Position numbers and translations under genes: made by a program. The notes beneath the pieces are model-generated. The model searched no databases, had not been told where the DNA came from, and saw only the letters and a program-made list of their open reading frames with translations. From the NCBI GenBank assembly GCA_963750995.1, contig CAVVST010000005.1, positions 682,001 through 746,000 on the forward strand: a stretch of 64,000 nt of DNA, read 5' to 3'. Positions 19,268 to 29,868 of the stretch are shown piece after piece; the stretch's first letter is position 1, and every line of letters begins with the position of its first letter. This DNA is from CAVVST01 sp963750995. Lineage in GTDB: Bacteria; Acidobacteriota; Vicinamibacteria; Vicinamibacterales; UBA2999.

Positions 19268-20347
19268 CTAGCCCTGCGCGTCGCGGACGTTCTCGTCGTT
19301 GATCCGGCCGAACTCCCGCAGCAGTTCCTTGGAGCGCTCGTCGAGCAGCTTCGGCAGCATCAGCCGCACCTCGACGATGAGATCGCCGCGGCGTCCGTCG
19401 CGCTTGGACGGCGCGCCGCGCTCGCGCAAGCGGAACCGCTGGCCCGACTGCGTGCCCGGCGGGACTCGCAGCCGCGCGGTGCCATCGGGCGACGGGATCT
19501 CGAGCCGCGCGCCCAGCGCCGCCTCGTGCACCGCGATCGGCAGCACCATGTGCACGTCGTCGCCTTCGCGGCGGAAAATCGGGTGGGGGGCAACGATGGT
19601 GGTGATGTACAGGTCTCCCGGCGGCCCCCCGCGCAGGCCCGCGTTGCCATTGCCGGCCACACGTACGCGGTCGCCGTCGCTCACGCCGGCGGGGATGCGC
19701 ACCTGCACCGTTTCGGTGCGTGTTTCCTGGCCGATGCCGCCACATGGTTCGCACGGCCGCGGGCGCTGCTGCCCCGAACCGCTGCACGCCGGACAGCTGC
19801 GCGAGAACACCATGTGTCCGCGCACCGACCGCACGGCGCCCGACCCCTGGCAGATGTGGCAGCTGCCGGTGTTCACGCGCGTGCGGCCCGTACCCGCGCA
19901 ACTGCGGCACGTCTCGCGGCGGTTGACCGTGATCGCGGTGGCGCTTCCCGCCAGCGCCTCCTCGAAACCGAGGTGAATATCGAGATGCAGGTCGGCGCCC
20001 TGTTCCGGCGAAAGGGGATGCGTGCCGCGGTCGCTCAGCACCTCGGCAAAGAGATCGCCGAAGGTGGCCGAATGGTCGGCGCCGCGCACCGAGAAGTCGA
20101 ATCCCTCGAAGCCGCTGGCACGCCGTTGGTTCGACGGATCCGCAGCGCCGCCCGAATCGTAACGCGAGCGGCGGTCGGGATCGATCAACGTCTCGTACGC
20201 TTCCAGGATTTGCCGGAATCGCGCCTCGGCGATCCGATCACCCGGATTGATATCCGGGTGAAATCGCCGGGCAAGACGACGGTAGGCCCGCTTGATGTCG
20301 GACTCCGTCGCGCCGTGCGGCAACCCTAGGACGACGTAGAGATCCAT
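19268..20347 (-). CDS. dnaJ: DnaJ (Hsp40) co-chaperone
   Basis: The J domain opens LYVVLGLPHGATESDIKRAY and contains the HPD motif (RRFHPDINPGD). Four zinc-binding CXXCXGXG repeats follow: CRSCAGTG, CHICQGSG, CPACSGSG and CEPCGGIG. The C-terminal substrate-binding domains come next (VRIPAGVSDGDRVRVAGNGN, LRVPPGTQSGQRFRLRERGA). It stimulates DnaK ATPase. The J domain is followed by a short Ser/Gly segment instead of a long Gly/Phe region. I chose the ATG at 20347; a TTG six bases upstream is also in frame. It is the second gene of the dnaK-dnaJ-hspR operon, with no grpE between. Confidence 0.93.
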   Translation of the reverse strand: MDLYVVLGLPHGATESDIKRAYRRLARRFHPDINPGDRIAEARFRQILEAYETLIDPDRRSRYDSGGAADPSNQRRASGFEGFDFSVRGADHSATFGDLFAEVLSDRGTHPLSPEQGADLHLDIHLGFEEALAGSATAITVNRRETCRSCAGTGRTRVNTGSCHICQGSGAVRSVRGHMVFSRSCPACSGSGQQRPRPCEPCGGIGQETRTETVQVRIPAGVSDGDRVRVAGNGNAGLRGGPPGDLYITTIVAPHPIFRREGDDVHMVLPIAVHEAALGARLEIPSPDGTARLRVPPGTQSGQRFRLRERGAPSKRDGRRGDLIVEVRLMLPKLLDERSKELLREFGRINDENVRDAQG

Positions 20348-20368
20348 TTGCAATTAGTGATTTGAGAT

Positions 20369-22291
<1,923 letters not shown>

Positions 22292-22364
22292 GTCGTCGCG
22301 TCCTTCGCGCGGTCGGTCCGCCTTCGCGCCGGCGGTTCGGCGCCACAAGTTTTAGGCCACTTTC

Positions 22365-22394
22365 ATTATTAAATCTGAGTGTCGAGCAGTCAAC
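22365..22394 (-). promoter_or_regulatory. dnaK promoter with HAIR-like HspR site
   Basis: On the minus strand, TTGACT (22393-22388) and AATAAT (22370-22365) are separated by exactly 17 bases, a near-consensus sigma-70 promoter. Overlapping the -35 box is GTTGACT, seven bases, then ACTCAGA (22394-22374). This matches the HAIR consensus CTTGAGT-N7-ACTCAAG at 10 of 14 positions. Since hspR ends this operon, autoregulation by HspR at this site is the natural reading. The promoter is seen; HspR binding is inferred. Confidence 0.68.
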
Positions 22395-22405
22395 CTTGGC
22401 CGCTA

Positions 22406-22438
22406 GGTCATAAGTTGGGGTCAGACCCGTTTATGACC
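22406..22438. repeat. Nested palindrome between dnaK and PBP1A
   Basis: GGTCATAA and TTATGACC form perfect 8-bp outer arms; inside them GGGTC and GACCC form a 5-bp inner stem around one A. The nested design and the GGGGTCAGACCC core are typical of REP-like elements associated with RAYT transposases. It lies between the divergent dnaK promoter and the PBP1A start, so it could also affect PBP1A expression. No transposase is adjacent. Confidence 0.55.
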
Positions 22439-22455
22439 GTAAGATGTAGGCACCG

Positions 22456-24753
22456 ATGACCGAACGCACAATTGTGATCCGCGTCGCCCGCCAGGCGGGG
22501 ATCGTGATGCTGTTCGTCGCGGCGGCGCTGCTCGGCACTCTCAGCGGCGTGCTTTTCGCCTATACCGACGACCTCCCCGAGATTAGCGCTCTCGACAGCT
22601 ACGAACCACACACGATCACCCGTGTCTTCGCCCGGGACGGCCAGGTAATCGGCGAGTTCGCGATCGAACGCCGCTTCGTGATCGGCTACGACCAGATGGC
22701 GCTGGCACTGCGCAACGCCATCATCGCCAGCGAGGACGCCGACTTCGAGCAGCACTTCGGCCTCAGCGTCTCGCGCATCGTCATCACCGCGATCAAGGAC
22801 GTGGTCTACGGCCAGCGGTTCGGCGCAAGCACGATCACGCAGCAGGTCGCGCGGATGCTGTTCCTGCAGGACTACATGCAGGGCGGCGTCTTCCAGCGGT
22901 CGGGTATGCGCGGCTTCGAGCGGAAGATCAAAGAGGCGATCGTCGCCGTGCAACTCGAGAAGCGCTACACCAAGCGCGAGATCTTCACCTTCTACGCCAA
23001 CCACGTGACGATGGGGCACGGTGCGTACGGCGTCGAAGCGGGCGCGCGCCTGTACTTCGACAAGCCGGCCAAGGACGTGACGCTCGAAGAAGCCGCGACG
23101 CTTGCGGCCATCGTGCAGACGCCGGCGCGTCTCAGCCCGTTCGTCAACCCGGAACAGGCGCTGGCGCGGCGCAATAACTACGTGCTGCCGCGGATGGCGG
23201 ACGAAGGGTTCATCACCGACGAGGAGGCTGACGCCGCCAGGGCACGCCCGCTTGTCGTGCAGGGCCAGGCGACGCCCGATCGATCGATCGCGCCCTACTT
23301 CGTCGAGGAAATCCGCAAGGACCTGGAACAGAAGTTCACCGCCGACGAGTTGTACCAGGCCGGCTTCCAGGTCAAGACGACGCTCGACGCCGAGCTGCAG
23401 GAAGCCGCCAACCGCGCGCTCGACCAGGGACTCCGCCGGATCGACAAGCGCCGGAGCGGATACCGCAAGCCGGCTCACAACGTCGTCGCCGAAGGGCACG
23501 CCGTGGAGCGCTTCACGACTCCGCGATGGACGCAACCGATGCTGGAAGGCGACGTCGTGCCCGCGATCGTGACAGCGGCGCCGCGCAGCGGAGCCGCCCG
23601 CGTCCGGGTCGGCGTGTACGAACTCGACCTGCCCGCCGCGGCATTCGCCTGGACCAGGCGGACGTCAGCGGCGGATCTGTTCCGCGTCGGCGACCTGATC
23701 GATGTTGAAGTCCGCTCGGCGAAGGGCGGCGTGCCCGAAACAGTCGCGCTCGAACAAGCGCCGATCCTCGAAGGCGCGCTCGTCGCGATCGACAATCGCA
23801 GCGGTGAAATCCGGGCAATGGTGGGCGGGTTCAGCTTCGACCGCAGCAAGTTCAACCGCGCGACGCAGGCGCGCCGGCAGCTCGGATCGATCTTCAAGCC
23901 GATCGTCTACACGACCGCCATCGATCGCGGCTTCACGCCCGTCTCGGTCTTCATCGACGAGCCGGTCGCCTACGCGCCGGGCCCGAACCAGCCGCCGTAT
24001 TCACCGATGAACTACGACCGGAAGTTCGAGGGACCGGTGACGCTGCGCCGCGCCCTCGAGCAGTCGCGCAACATTCCGGCGGTGAAGGCGATGCTCGAAG
24101 TGGGGCCGCCGCAGGTAGTCGACTACGCCGGCCGGTTCGGACTGCGGGGCAACTTCCAGCCGTTCCTGTCGCTGGCGCTGGGGTCGGCCGAAGCGACGCT
24201 GCTCGACGCCACCGCGGCCTACTCGGTGTTTCCCAACCAGGGCGTCCGCATGACGCCGTTCGGCGTGACGACGATCACCGACCGCGAGGGCAACGTCCTC
24301 GAGCAGAACCGGCCGCAGGCCCATGAATCGATTCGGGCCGACACCGCGTTCGTCATGACCAACCTGCTGCGCGGCGTCGTCCAGCGCGGAACAGGCGCGG
24401 CCGCCGCCGTGCTCGACTGGCCGCTCGCGGGCAAGACCGGGACGGTAGACGACTATACCGATACCTGGTTCATCGGGTTCGATCCGAACATCACGGTGGG
24501 CGTGTGGGTCGGCTACGACGAGAAGAAGCCGATCGGCGGGTCGAGCAACGGGGAGACGGGCGCGACCGCCGCGCTCCCCATCTGGATGGACTTCATGCGG
24601 GTCTACATCGACAAGCGCGGCGACCGCGAGAACCCGCCGCAGTTCGACGCGCCGGGCAACATCGCCTTCGTGACGCTCGACTCGGGCATCACCGAAGCGT
24701 TCATCAACGGCACCCAGCCGCAGTCGTTCGACGTAACGCCCGCGTCGCAGTAG
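22456..24753 (+). CDS. mrcA: Penicillin-binding protein 1A, bifunctional peptidoglycan synthase
   Basis: A short cytoplasmic start and one membrane anchor (VMLFVAAALLGTLSGVLFAY) precede a GT51 glycosyltransferase domain with Glu93-Asp94 (IIASEDADFEQHFG), QQVARMLFLQ and KEAIVAVQLEKRYTKREIF. The transpeptidase domain has the active serine motif SIFK (Ser478), SRN (about 537-539) and KTGT (from about 660). An OB-like segment lies between the two. It polymerises and crosslinks peptidoglycan in the periplasm. The 765-residue reading frame is intact. A long antisense open frame at 22408-23535 is only a shadow of its codon use. Confidence 0.95.
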   Translation: MTERTIVIRVARQAGIVMLFVAAALLGTLSGVLFAYTDDLPEISALDSYEPHTITRVFARDGQVIGEFAIERRFVIGYDQMALALRNAIIASEDADFEQHFGLSVSRIVITAIKDVVYGQRFGASTITQQVARMLFLQDYMQGGVFQRSGMRGFERKIKEAIVAVQLEKRYTKREIFTFYANHVTMGHGAYGVEAGARLYFDKPAKDVTLEEAATLAAIVQTPARLSPFVNPEQALARRNNYVLPRMADEGFITDEEADAARARPLVVQGQATPDRSIAPYFVEEIRKDLEQKFTADELYQAGFQVKTTLDAELQEAANRALDQGLRRIDKRRSGYRKPAHNVVAEGHAVERFTTPRWTQPMLEGDVVPAIVTAAPRSGAARVRVGVYELDLPAAAFAWTRRTSAADLFRVGDLIDVEVRSAKGGVPETVALEQAPILEGALVAIDNRSGEIRAMVGGFSFDRSKFNRATQARRQLGSIFKPIVYTTAIDRGFTPVSVFIDEPVAYAPGPNQPPYSPMNYDRKFEGPVTLRRALEQSRNIPAVKAMLEVGPPQVVDYAGRFGLRGNFQPFLSLALGSAEATLLDATAAYSVFPNQGVRMTPFGVTTITDREGNVLEQNRPQAHESIRADTAFVMTNLLRGVVQRGTGAAAAVLDWPLAGKTGTVDDYTDTWFIGFDPNITVGVWVGYDEKKPIGGSSNGETGATAALPIWMDFMRVYIDKRGDRENPPQFDAPGNIAFVTLDSGITEAFINGTQPQSFDVTPASQ

Positions 24754-24966
24754 CTACGTGTGCCAGCGCGCCTGGATGAGGCGCATCAGGGCCAGCAGCG
24801 CAAAAGTCAGAACCGCCGCCGCCGCGACACCGCCCAGCACCATAACCGGATAGAAGAACACCGCAAAGATCAGCGGAATCAGCAGGATGCTGTCAAGCGC
24901 CAGGATCCACCAGGCGCCGTCCGAGTTGAAGAGATCATCGGCCGAATGCAGGAGCGCGCGAATCAT
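24754..24966 (-). CDS. Small membrane protein of unknown function
   Basis: The 70-residue product has a short amphipathic start (MIRALLHSADDLFNSDGAWW). It then has one or two hydrophobic segments (ILALDSILLIPLIFAVFFYP, VMVLGGVAAAAVLTFALLAL) and a basic end. A GGAGG site six bases upstream of the ATG at 24966 supports it as a real gene. It converges on PBP1A with the two stop codons abutting. I do not recognise a family. Confidence 0.6.
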   Translation of the reverse strand: MIRALLHSADDLFNSDGAWWILALDSILLIPLIFAVFFYPVMVLGGVAAAAVLTFALLALMRLIQARWHT

Positions 24967-24991
24967 GATCACCCTCCCTGACTAGTCAGTA

Positions 24992-26529
24992 TTACCTGTT
25001 TTGCAGGGCGTCTGTTTCAGGGACGCACTCAAAACTCGCCGCCTCATCCGTATTGCCGACCCCATTCCAGCGCGCGACCGTTCCGTACGCGCACAAGGGC
25101 CTCGTCCGATCGACCTTCCCGTCAACGACGCGGGACGCTATTAGACGCCCTGGCGCCGCCCCCGTCAACATCCATTGCTCGATGGCCGCAACCGCGTTGA
25201 ACCGGTCCGTTCCGACCCCGCCGCGGCAATGGTTCATCCCCGGGACCATGTAGAGCTGCACCGACCGGCCTACAGCCGCGGGCCCTGCCCGCTCGACGAT
25301 GCGGTTGAAGAACGCCACCGTGTTACCGGGCGGAATCTGCGGGTCGCTCCACCCGTGGTACATCAGGAGCCTGCCACCCCGATCGAAAAACGGGCGGAGA
25401 TCCGCATCGGCGGAGGCGAGCACCCCGCCATCGACGGCATCGCCCGCCGCAAGATCGGTCGCCAGGTTGAAGCGTCGCCAGTTCCAGTCCTTGTCCTTGT
25501 GGACCAGGTACTTGAACGCGTCGAGCGCGTTGCCGATCGGCTGGCTGCCGCCGAGCGTGTCCCACGACAGTTCGGTGCCGCGCTCGAGACCGTGCATCAC
25601 GATCTCGCCGGTGACCGGGTGCCGGATTGGTTCGTAAAATGCCCGGGCCGCCGCGACCTGCGACGGCGTGAGGCAGGTCGGCGCATCGGCACCGGTGCAC
25701 GCGAGCACCTGCGGATCGAACCTGCAGGCGCGCGGATTCTCCAGCACACCGTCCTTGACGCCGTCGAGGCCATCGCACGCGTTGAGGACCGCCTGGCGAA
25801 TCATGGGTATTTCTGCGGCGGCACCCGGTGCGTCGGCGATGGGTTTACCGCCTGGTGCAAGGCAATGCGTCCCGCATGCAGATGCATCCAGTCCACCGCC
25901 GGCGCGCCGGCAACGATGGCGTCGAAATCTCCCGGGAACCGCGCGGCCTCCGTGATCCCCTGCCGGCCGCCCGTCGAGCACGCATTCCACACCGAGAGCG
26001 ACGGCGCGCTGCCATAGTAGGCCGCGACGAGGTTCTTCGCATACACCGTCATCTCGTGGACGGCGCGGTACCCCATATCGACGACTCTCTCCGGATGCCC
26101 GAGCGCGAACGACGCCGAGTTGCCTTCGTGCCCCGCATCGGTCCCGGCCGTCGCATAGCCGGCTGAAAGCGCGCCCGCAAGCGACGGGTAGGGAATGACG
26201 CCGGCCCAGCCGCCGTTCCCGACCGCCTGGAACTTCCCGTTCCAGTCGCCGACCGGGAGCCAGACTTCGACCTTGATCTCTGAATCAGTCGTGGGCTTCA
26301 GCGTGGCGGCAACGCGGCAAAACGAGCGGAGCGATTTGTAGGGCGCGGCCGCCGCAGGGTTGTCGGTGTTGGGCGGCGTGAATTCGCCGGGCGCGACGAC
26401 CCCGGCATTCCTGATGTCGATATTGGGGACGGGCAGCGTGCCCAGGTCTTCGCATGGCGCGGCCACCGCGGGCGTGGCCGTGGCGAACAACGCGAGAACG
26501 ACGAACGGCAGTGCGAGTCGTCGAACCAT
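24992..26529 (-). CDS. Tannase/feruloyl-esterase-family secreted hydrolase (one frameshift)
   Basis: A signal peptide (MVRRLALPFVVLALFATATP) precedes the esterase. Visible motifs are EVWLPVGDWNGKFQAVGNGG, the nucleophile region NACSTGGRQGITEAARFPGD, the catalytic-Asp region LLMYHGWSDPQIPP and the catalytic His region YMVPGMNHCRGG, the full tannase-family triad. At about 25802 a base appears missing in a C-run (KYPMIRQAV expected), so the protein is split into 26529-25801 and a downstream frame to 24992. Restored length is about 510 residues. Members release gallate or ferulate esters, or hydrolyse similar aromatic esters. A GGAGG site supports the ATG at 26529. Confidence 0.85.
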
Positions 26530-26642
26530 TGCTACCAACCTCCGGGTCGCGGGCTCAGTGGCCGAGCATGCTACCAGATTTCAGTGTCGAGGCTTCCCGG
26601 CCATCTACTTGATCTAATATCCGCTCCGACGAGGAGGACGGC

Positions 26643-27963
26643 GTGACAGTCAATCCCGAGGCACAACGATCGCAAGACTTGGAGGTGGTGGCGGGAAACG
26701 GCCTGCTTCACCGCCGCGTCTTCCTCACCGGCGGTGCAGCCTTCGCAGCCGCGGTGACCGGGTACACGCTCAGCGACACGGCGCACGCCCAGCAGCTCTC
26801 CGATCCAGCCCTGGAGCACAGGACGGGGCGCGGCTATCCAGGAGTACGGCACGCCGTCGGCGTTCGAGAAACACGTGCTGCGCACGCTGTCCAATCCGCG
26901 CGGCGAGCCCCGCACGCAGCACGGACGTACGCCGCATCACCTGCTGAACGGCACGTTCACGCCCAACGGGCTTCATTTCGTGATTTCGCATTCCGGCAAT
27001 CCCGACGTCGATCCGCGCCAGCACCGTCTGGTGATTCACGGCCTGGTTCGCCGGCCGCTGCTGTTCACCCTCGACACGCTCGCCCGGTATCCCATGGTGT
27101 CGCGCATGACGTTCGTCGAATGCGGCGGCAACAGCGCGCCGATGTTCTCGAACCAGCCGGTGCAGGCCGACGTGCAGGCGATTCATGGACTCGTCTCCTG
27201 CGCTGAATGGACCGGCGTCATGCTCTCCACGCTCCTGGAGGAAGCCGGCATCGACCCGAAGGCCAAATGGCTGATCGCGGAAGGGGCCGACTCGCTCGCG
27301 CTCAGCCGCAGCGTGCCGATGGCCAAGGCCCTCGACGACGCGATGATTGCGCTCTACCAGAACGGCGAGCGGCTCATGCCGGGCAACGGCTATCCCATGC
27401 GGCTGCTGCTGCCCGGCTGGGAAGGCAACATGCAGGTGAAATGGCTGCGGCGCATCAAGCTGGTTGAAGCGCCGGCGATGACATTCTACGAGGCAAGGAC
27501 GTATGCCCCGATCCTGCCGGACGGAAAGGCGTACCAGTTCTATTTCCTGCAGGAGGTCAAGTCGTTCATCACCCATCCGTCCCCCGGGCTGAAGCTCGGA
27601 GGCCCCGGCTTCTACGAGATTTCCGGCATTGCGTATTCGGCCAACGGACGGATCGCGAAAGTGATGGTCTCAGCCGATGGCGGCACGAGTTGGGCGCAGG
27701 CGCTGCTGCAGGAACCGGTACAGCCGAAGGCGTTCACCCGGTTCCGCGTGCCGTGGCGGTGGGACGGCGGACCGGTCGTCCTGCAAAGCCGCGCGTGGGA
27801 CGAGGGCGGCAACGTGCAGCCGACGCGCGCCGAGTTCATCGCCAGGCGCGGCCAGACCAGGGTGCCCGTCACGAATCCGCAGGCGTTCACGAGTCAGCAC
27901 TACAACGGCCCCACGAGCTGGCGCATCGAGGGGAGCGGCGAGGTGACCCATGTTTATGCCTGA
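26643..27963 (+). CDS. soxC: SoxC/sulfite-oxidase-like molybdoprotein, Tat-exported (one frameshift)
   Basis: A GTG start with an AGGAGG site gives a Tat signal (LHRRVFLTGGAAFAAAVTGY). An extra base at about 26841 shifts the frame; the main body reads EYGTPSAFEKHVLRTLSNPR, then HFVISHSGNPDVDPRQHRLV, the molybdenum-ligand Cys in TFVECGGNSAPMF, LPGWEGNMQVKWLRRIKLVE and a C-terminal dimerisation domain (GIAYSANGRIAKVMVSADGG). This is the SoxC branch of the sulfite oxidase family, which oxidises sulfane sulfur or sulfite in the periplasm. The cytochrome encoded immediately downstream (14-bp overlap) is the expected SoxD-like partner. No other sox genes are in the window. Confidence 0.85.
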
Positions 27964-28528
27964 GAGGGTGCGGCGGCGCGGGGGTGCGGGAGTGGGGGGG
28001 TGCGCGGGCGTGCGAGGGTGCGCCTTCGTCCTCGCGACTCTGGCGTTCGCGTCGAGCCTGGTTCTGGCGCAGGGCTTCGGGACGCCGATCTCGGAGGCCG
28101 AGATCGCGCCGTGGGACATCAGCATCATGCCTGACGGCTCAGGCCTCCCGCCCGGCAGCGGAACCCCCGAACAGGGCGCCAAGATTTTTGCCGCGAAGTG
28201 CGCGCTGTGCCACGGTCCGGAGGCGAAGGGCGGCACAAATGCCGCGCTCGTCGGCGGCGCGCCGCTTACGAACGGCATCGACACGCCGAAAACAATTGCC
28301 AACTTCTGGCCGTATGCGACAACGCTCTTCGACTTCACGCGGCGGGCGATGCCGTGGCAACAGCCGAGATCACTGACCGATGACGAGGTCTACGCGCTGA
28401 CGGCGTACATCCTCGCGCTCAACAAGATCATTGGCCCCACCGACGTGATGAACGCCAGGACGCTGCCCGCCGTTCGCATGCCGAACCGCGACGGCTTCGT
28501 CGTCAGATTTCCGGAGAGGATGCCGTAA
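27950..28528 (+). CDS. SoxD-like c-type cytochrome
   Basis: The protein starts inside the end of soxC. It has a Gly/Arg-rich N-terminus and a signal peptide (FVLATLAFASSLVLAQG), then one class-I heme motif CALCH in IFAAKCALCHGPEAKGG. Conserved segments ANFWPYATTLFDFTRRAMPW and LTDDEVYALTAYILALNKII match the cytochrome subunit of sulfite or sulfane dehydrogenases. It would accept electrons from the SoxC-like enzyme. The true start may be at a later codon, because the first 18 residues are low complexity. Confidence 0.8.
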   Translation: MFMPERVRRRGGAGVGGCAGVRGCAFVLATLAFASSLVLAQGFGTPISEAEIAPWDISIMPDGSGLPPGSGTPEQGAKIFAAKCALCHGPEAKGGTNAALVGGAPLTNGIDTPKTIANFWPYATTLFDFTRRAMPWQQPRSLTDDEVYALTAYILALNKIIGPTDVMNARTLPAVRMPNRDGFVVRFPERMP

Positions 28529-28562
28529 CCGCGCCCCGCACCGCCGAACCACCGGATCCTCG

Positions 28563-29702
28563 TTAGTCTTCGTCTGCCGTGGCCGGCGCGCCCAGCGTGC
28601 CGCTGGCTTTCTGCATCAGGTACGTCTTGATGAACGGATCGAGGTCGCCGTCGAGCACACGGTTCACGTCGCCGACTTCCATCTTCGTGCGGTGGTCCTT
28701 GATCATCTGATACGGCTGCAGGACGTAGCTGCGGATCTGGCTGCCGAATCCGATGTCCTTCTTCGCGCCGGCGATCTGGTCCAGCTTGGCCTGCTGCTCC
28801 TTGAGCTTCAGGTCGAACAGCCGCGACTTCAGCACCTTCATCGCCGACGCCCGGTTCTTGTGCTGCGACCGCTCGTTCTGGCACGAGACGACGATGCCCG
28901 TCGGCAGGTGGGTGATGCGCACCGCCGAGTCGGTGACGTTGACGTGCTGTCCGCCGGCGCCGCTCGATCGATAGGTGTCGATCCGCAGGTCCTTCTCGTC
29001 GATCTCGACGTCGACGTCTTCGGGCAGCTCCGGCCAGACGAACACCGACGCGAACGAGGTGTGCCGCCGCGCCGCCTGGTCGAACGGCGAGATGCGCACG
29101 AGCCGATGCACGCCGGCCTCGGCGGCCATCAGCCCGAACGCGTAGTCACCGGTCAGCGTGAACGTGACGCTCTTGAGCCCGGCTTCGTCGCCGGGCTGGT
29201 AGTCGATGACTTCGCGCTTGAAGCCGCGGCGCTCCGACCACTTCAGGTACATCCGCAGGAGCATCTCGGCCCAGTCCTGCGACTCGGTGCCGCCCGCGCC
29301 GGGATGGATGGTGACGATGGCGTTGGCGCGATCGTGCTCGCCGCCGAGCATCTTCTTGGTCTCGGCGGCCTCGACCTCCTGCTGAAGCTCGTCGAGGCCG
29401 CGCTCGAGATCGGCGCTGACGTCCTCGCCGGCGTTCGCCCATTCGATCAGCACCGCCGAGATCGTCGGCGCGGCGCCGCAGCGACTGCCGCAGCGCCTGG
29501 TCTTCTTCGAGCCGCCGGCGGCGCTGCATCACCTTCTGCGCTTCGGCCTGGTTGTTCCAGAAGTCGGGTTCGCCGATGCGCTTCTCGATGCCGGCGAGCT
29601 GCTTCGTCGAGGCGAGCGTCCTCAAAGATGCCTCCGCAGTTCCGCGGCCCGGCGTCCCAGGTCGTCGTATCGCCGCACCAGATCTTCGAGTTCAACCGCC
29701 AC
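28563..29702 (-). CDS. prfB: Peptide chain release factor 2, programmed +1 frameshift plus two indels
   Basis: The first 25 codons from a GTG at 29702 (VAVELEDLVRRYDDLGRRAA) end in CTT TGA, the RF2 autoregulatory frameshift site. After +1 slippage the frame gives EDARLDEA. An extra base near 29600 shifts to IEKRIGEPDFWNNQAEAQKV and another near 29466 to LIEWANAGEDVSADLERGLD. The body holds the SPF stop-recognition tripeptide (RISPFDQAARRHTSFASVFV) and the catalytic GGQ (RSSGAGGQHVNVTDSAVRI). RF2 terminates at UGA and UAA codons. The first shift is functional; the other two look like sequence errors. Confidence 0.92.
29622..29635 (-). promoter_or_regulatory. RF2 programmed frameshift signal
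   Basis: On the minus strand GGAGG (29635-29631) is followed by CAT and then CTT TGA (29627-29622). An internal Shine-Dalgarno-like sequence three bases before the slippery CUU-UGA is the known arrangement in bacterial prfB genes. When RF2 is scarce the ribosome slips +1 and makes full-length protein. Confidence 0.88.
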
Positions 29703-29720
29703 GTAGCCTCCCTGTTCAGC

Positions 29721-29780
29721 CGGGTCCGCTTCGCGGAACCCGGCCTACCTGCGTAGGGCGGGTTCCGCGAAGCGGACCCG
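29721..29780. repeat. REP-like palindrome, family A (28-bp arms)
   Basis: Arms 29721-29748 and 29753-29780 are inverted copies differing at one base, separated by CTGC. Each arm starts CGGGTCCGCTTCGCGGAAC and ends in the CCTAC-type word also seen twice at 7561-7615. The element lies between prfB and lnt. In one reading frame it could encode the last residues of Lnt (VRFAEPALRR, then a stop), so the repeat may have altered that C-terminus. Confidence 0.75.
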
Positions 29781-29868
29781 CCGGATGACGAGCAGCGCCA
29801 GCGACTGTAATCAGCGATCGACGAGTAGGCGATCGCATCGCCGATCCGGGAATAGATCGTGCGCCCGC

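Noticed and set aside
22408..23535. Minus-strand open frame of 375 codons opposite PBP1A
   Set aside because: It is the antisense shadow of a well-conserved PBP1A gene; the protein has low-complexity Arg/His/Asp-rich content and no domain.
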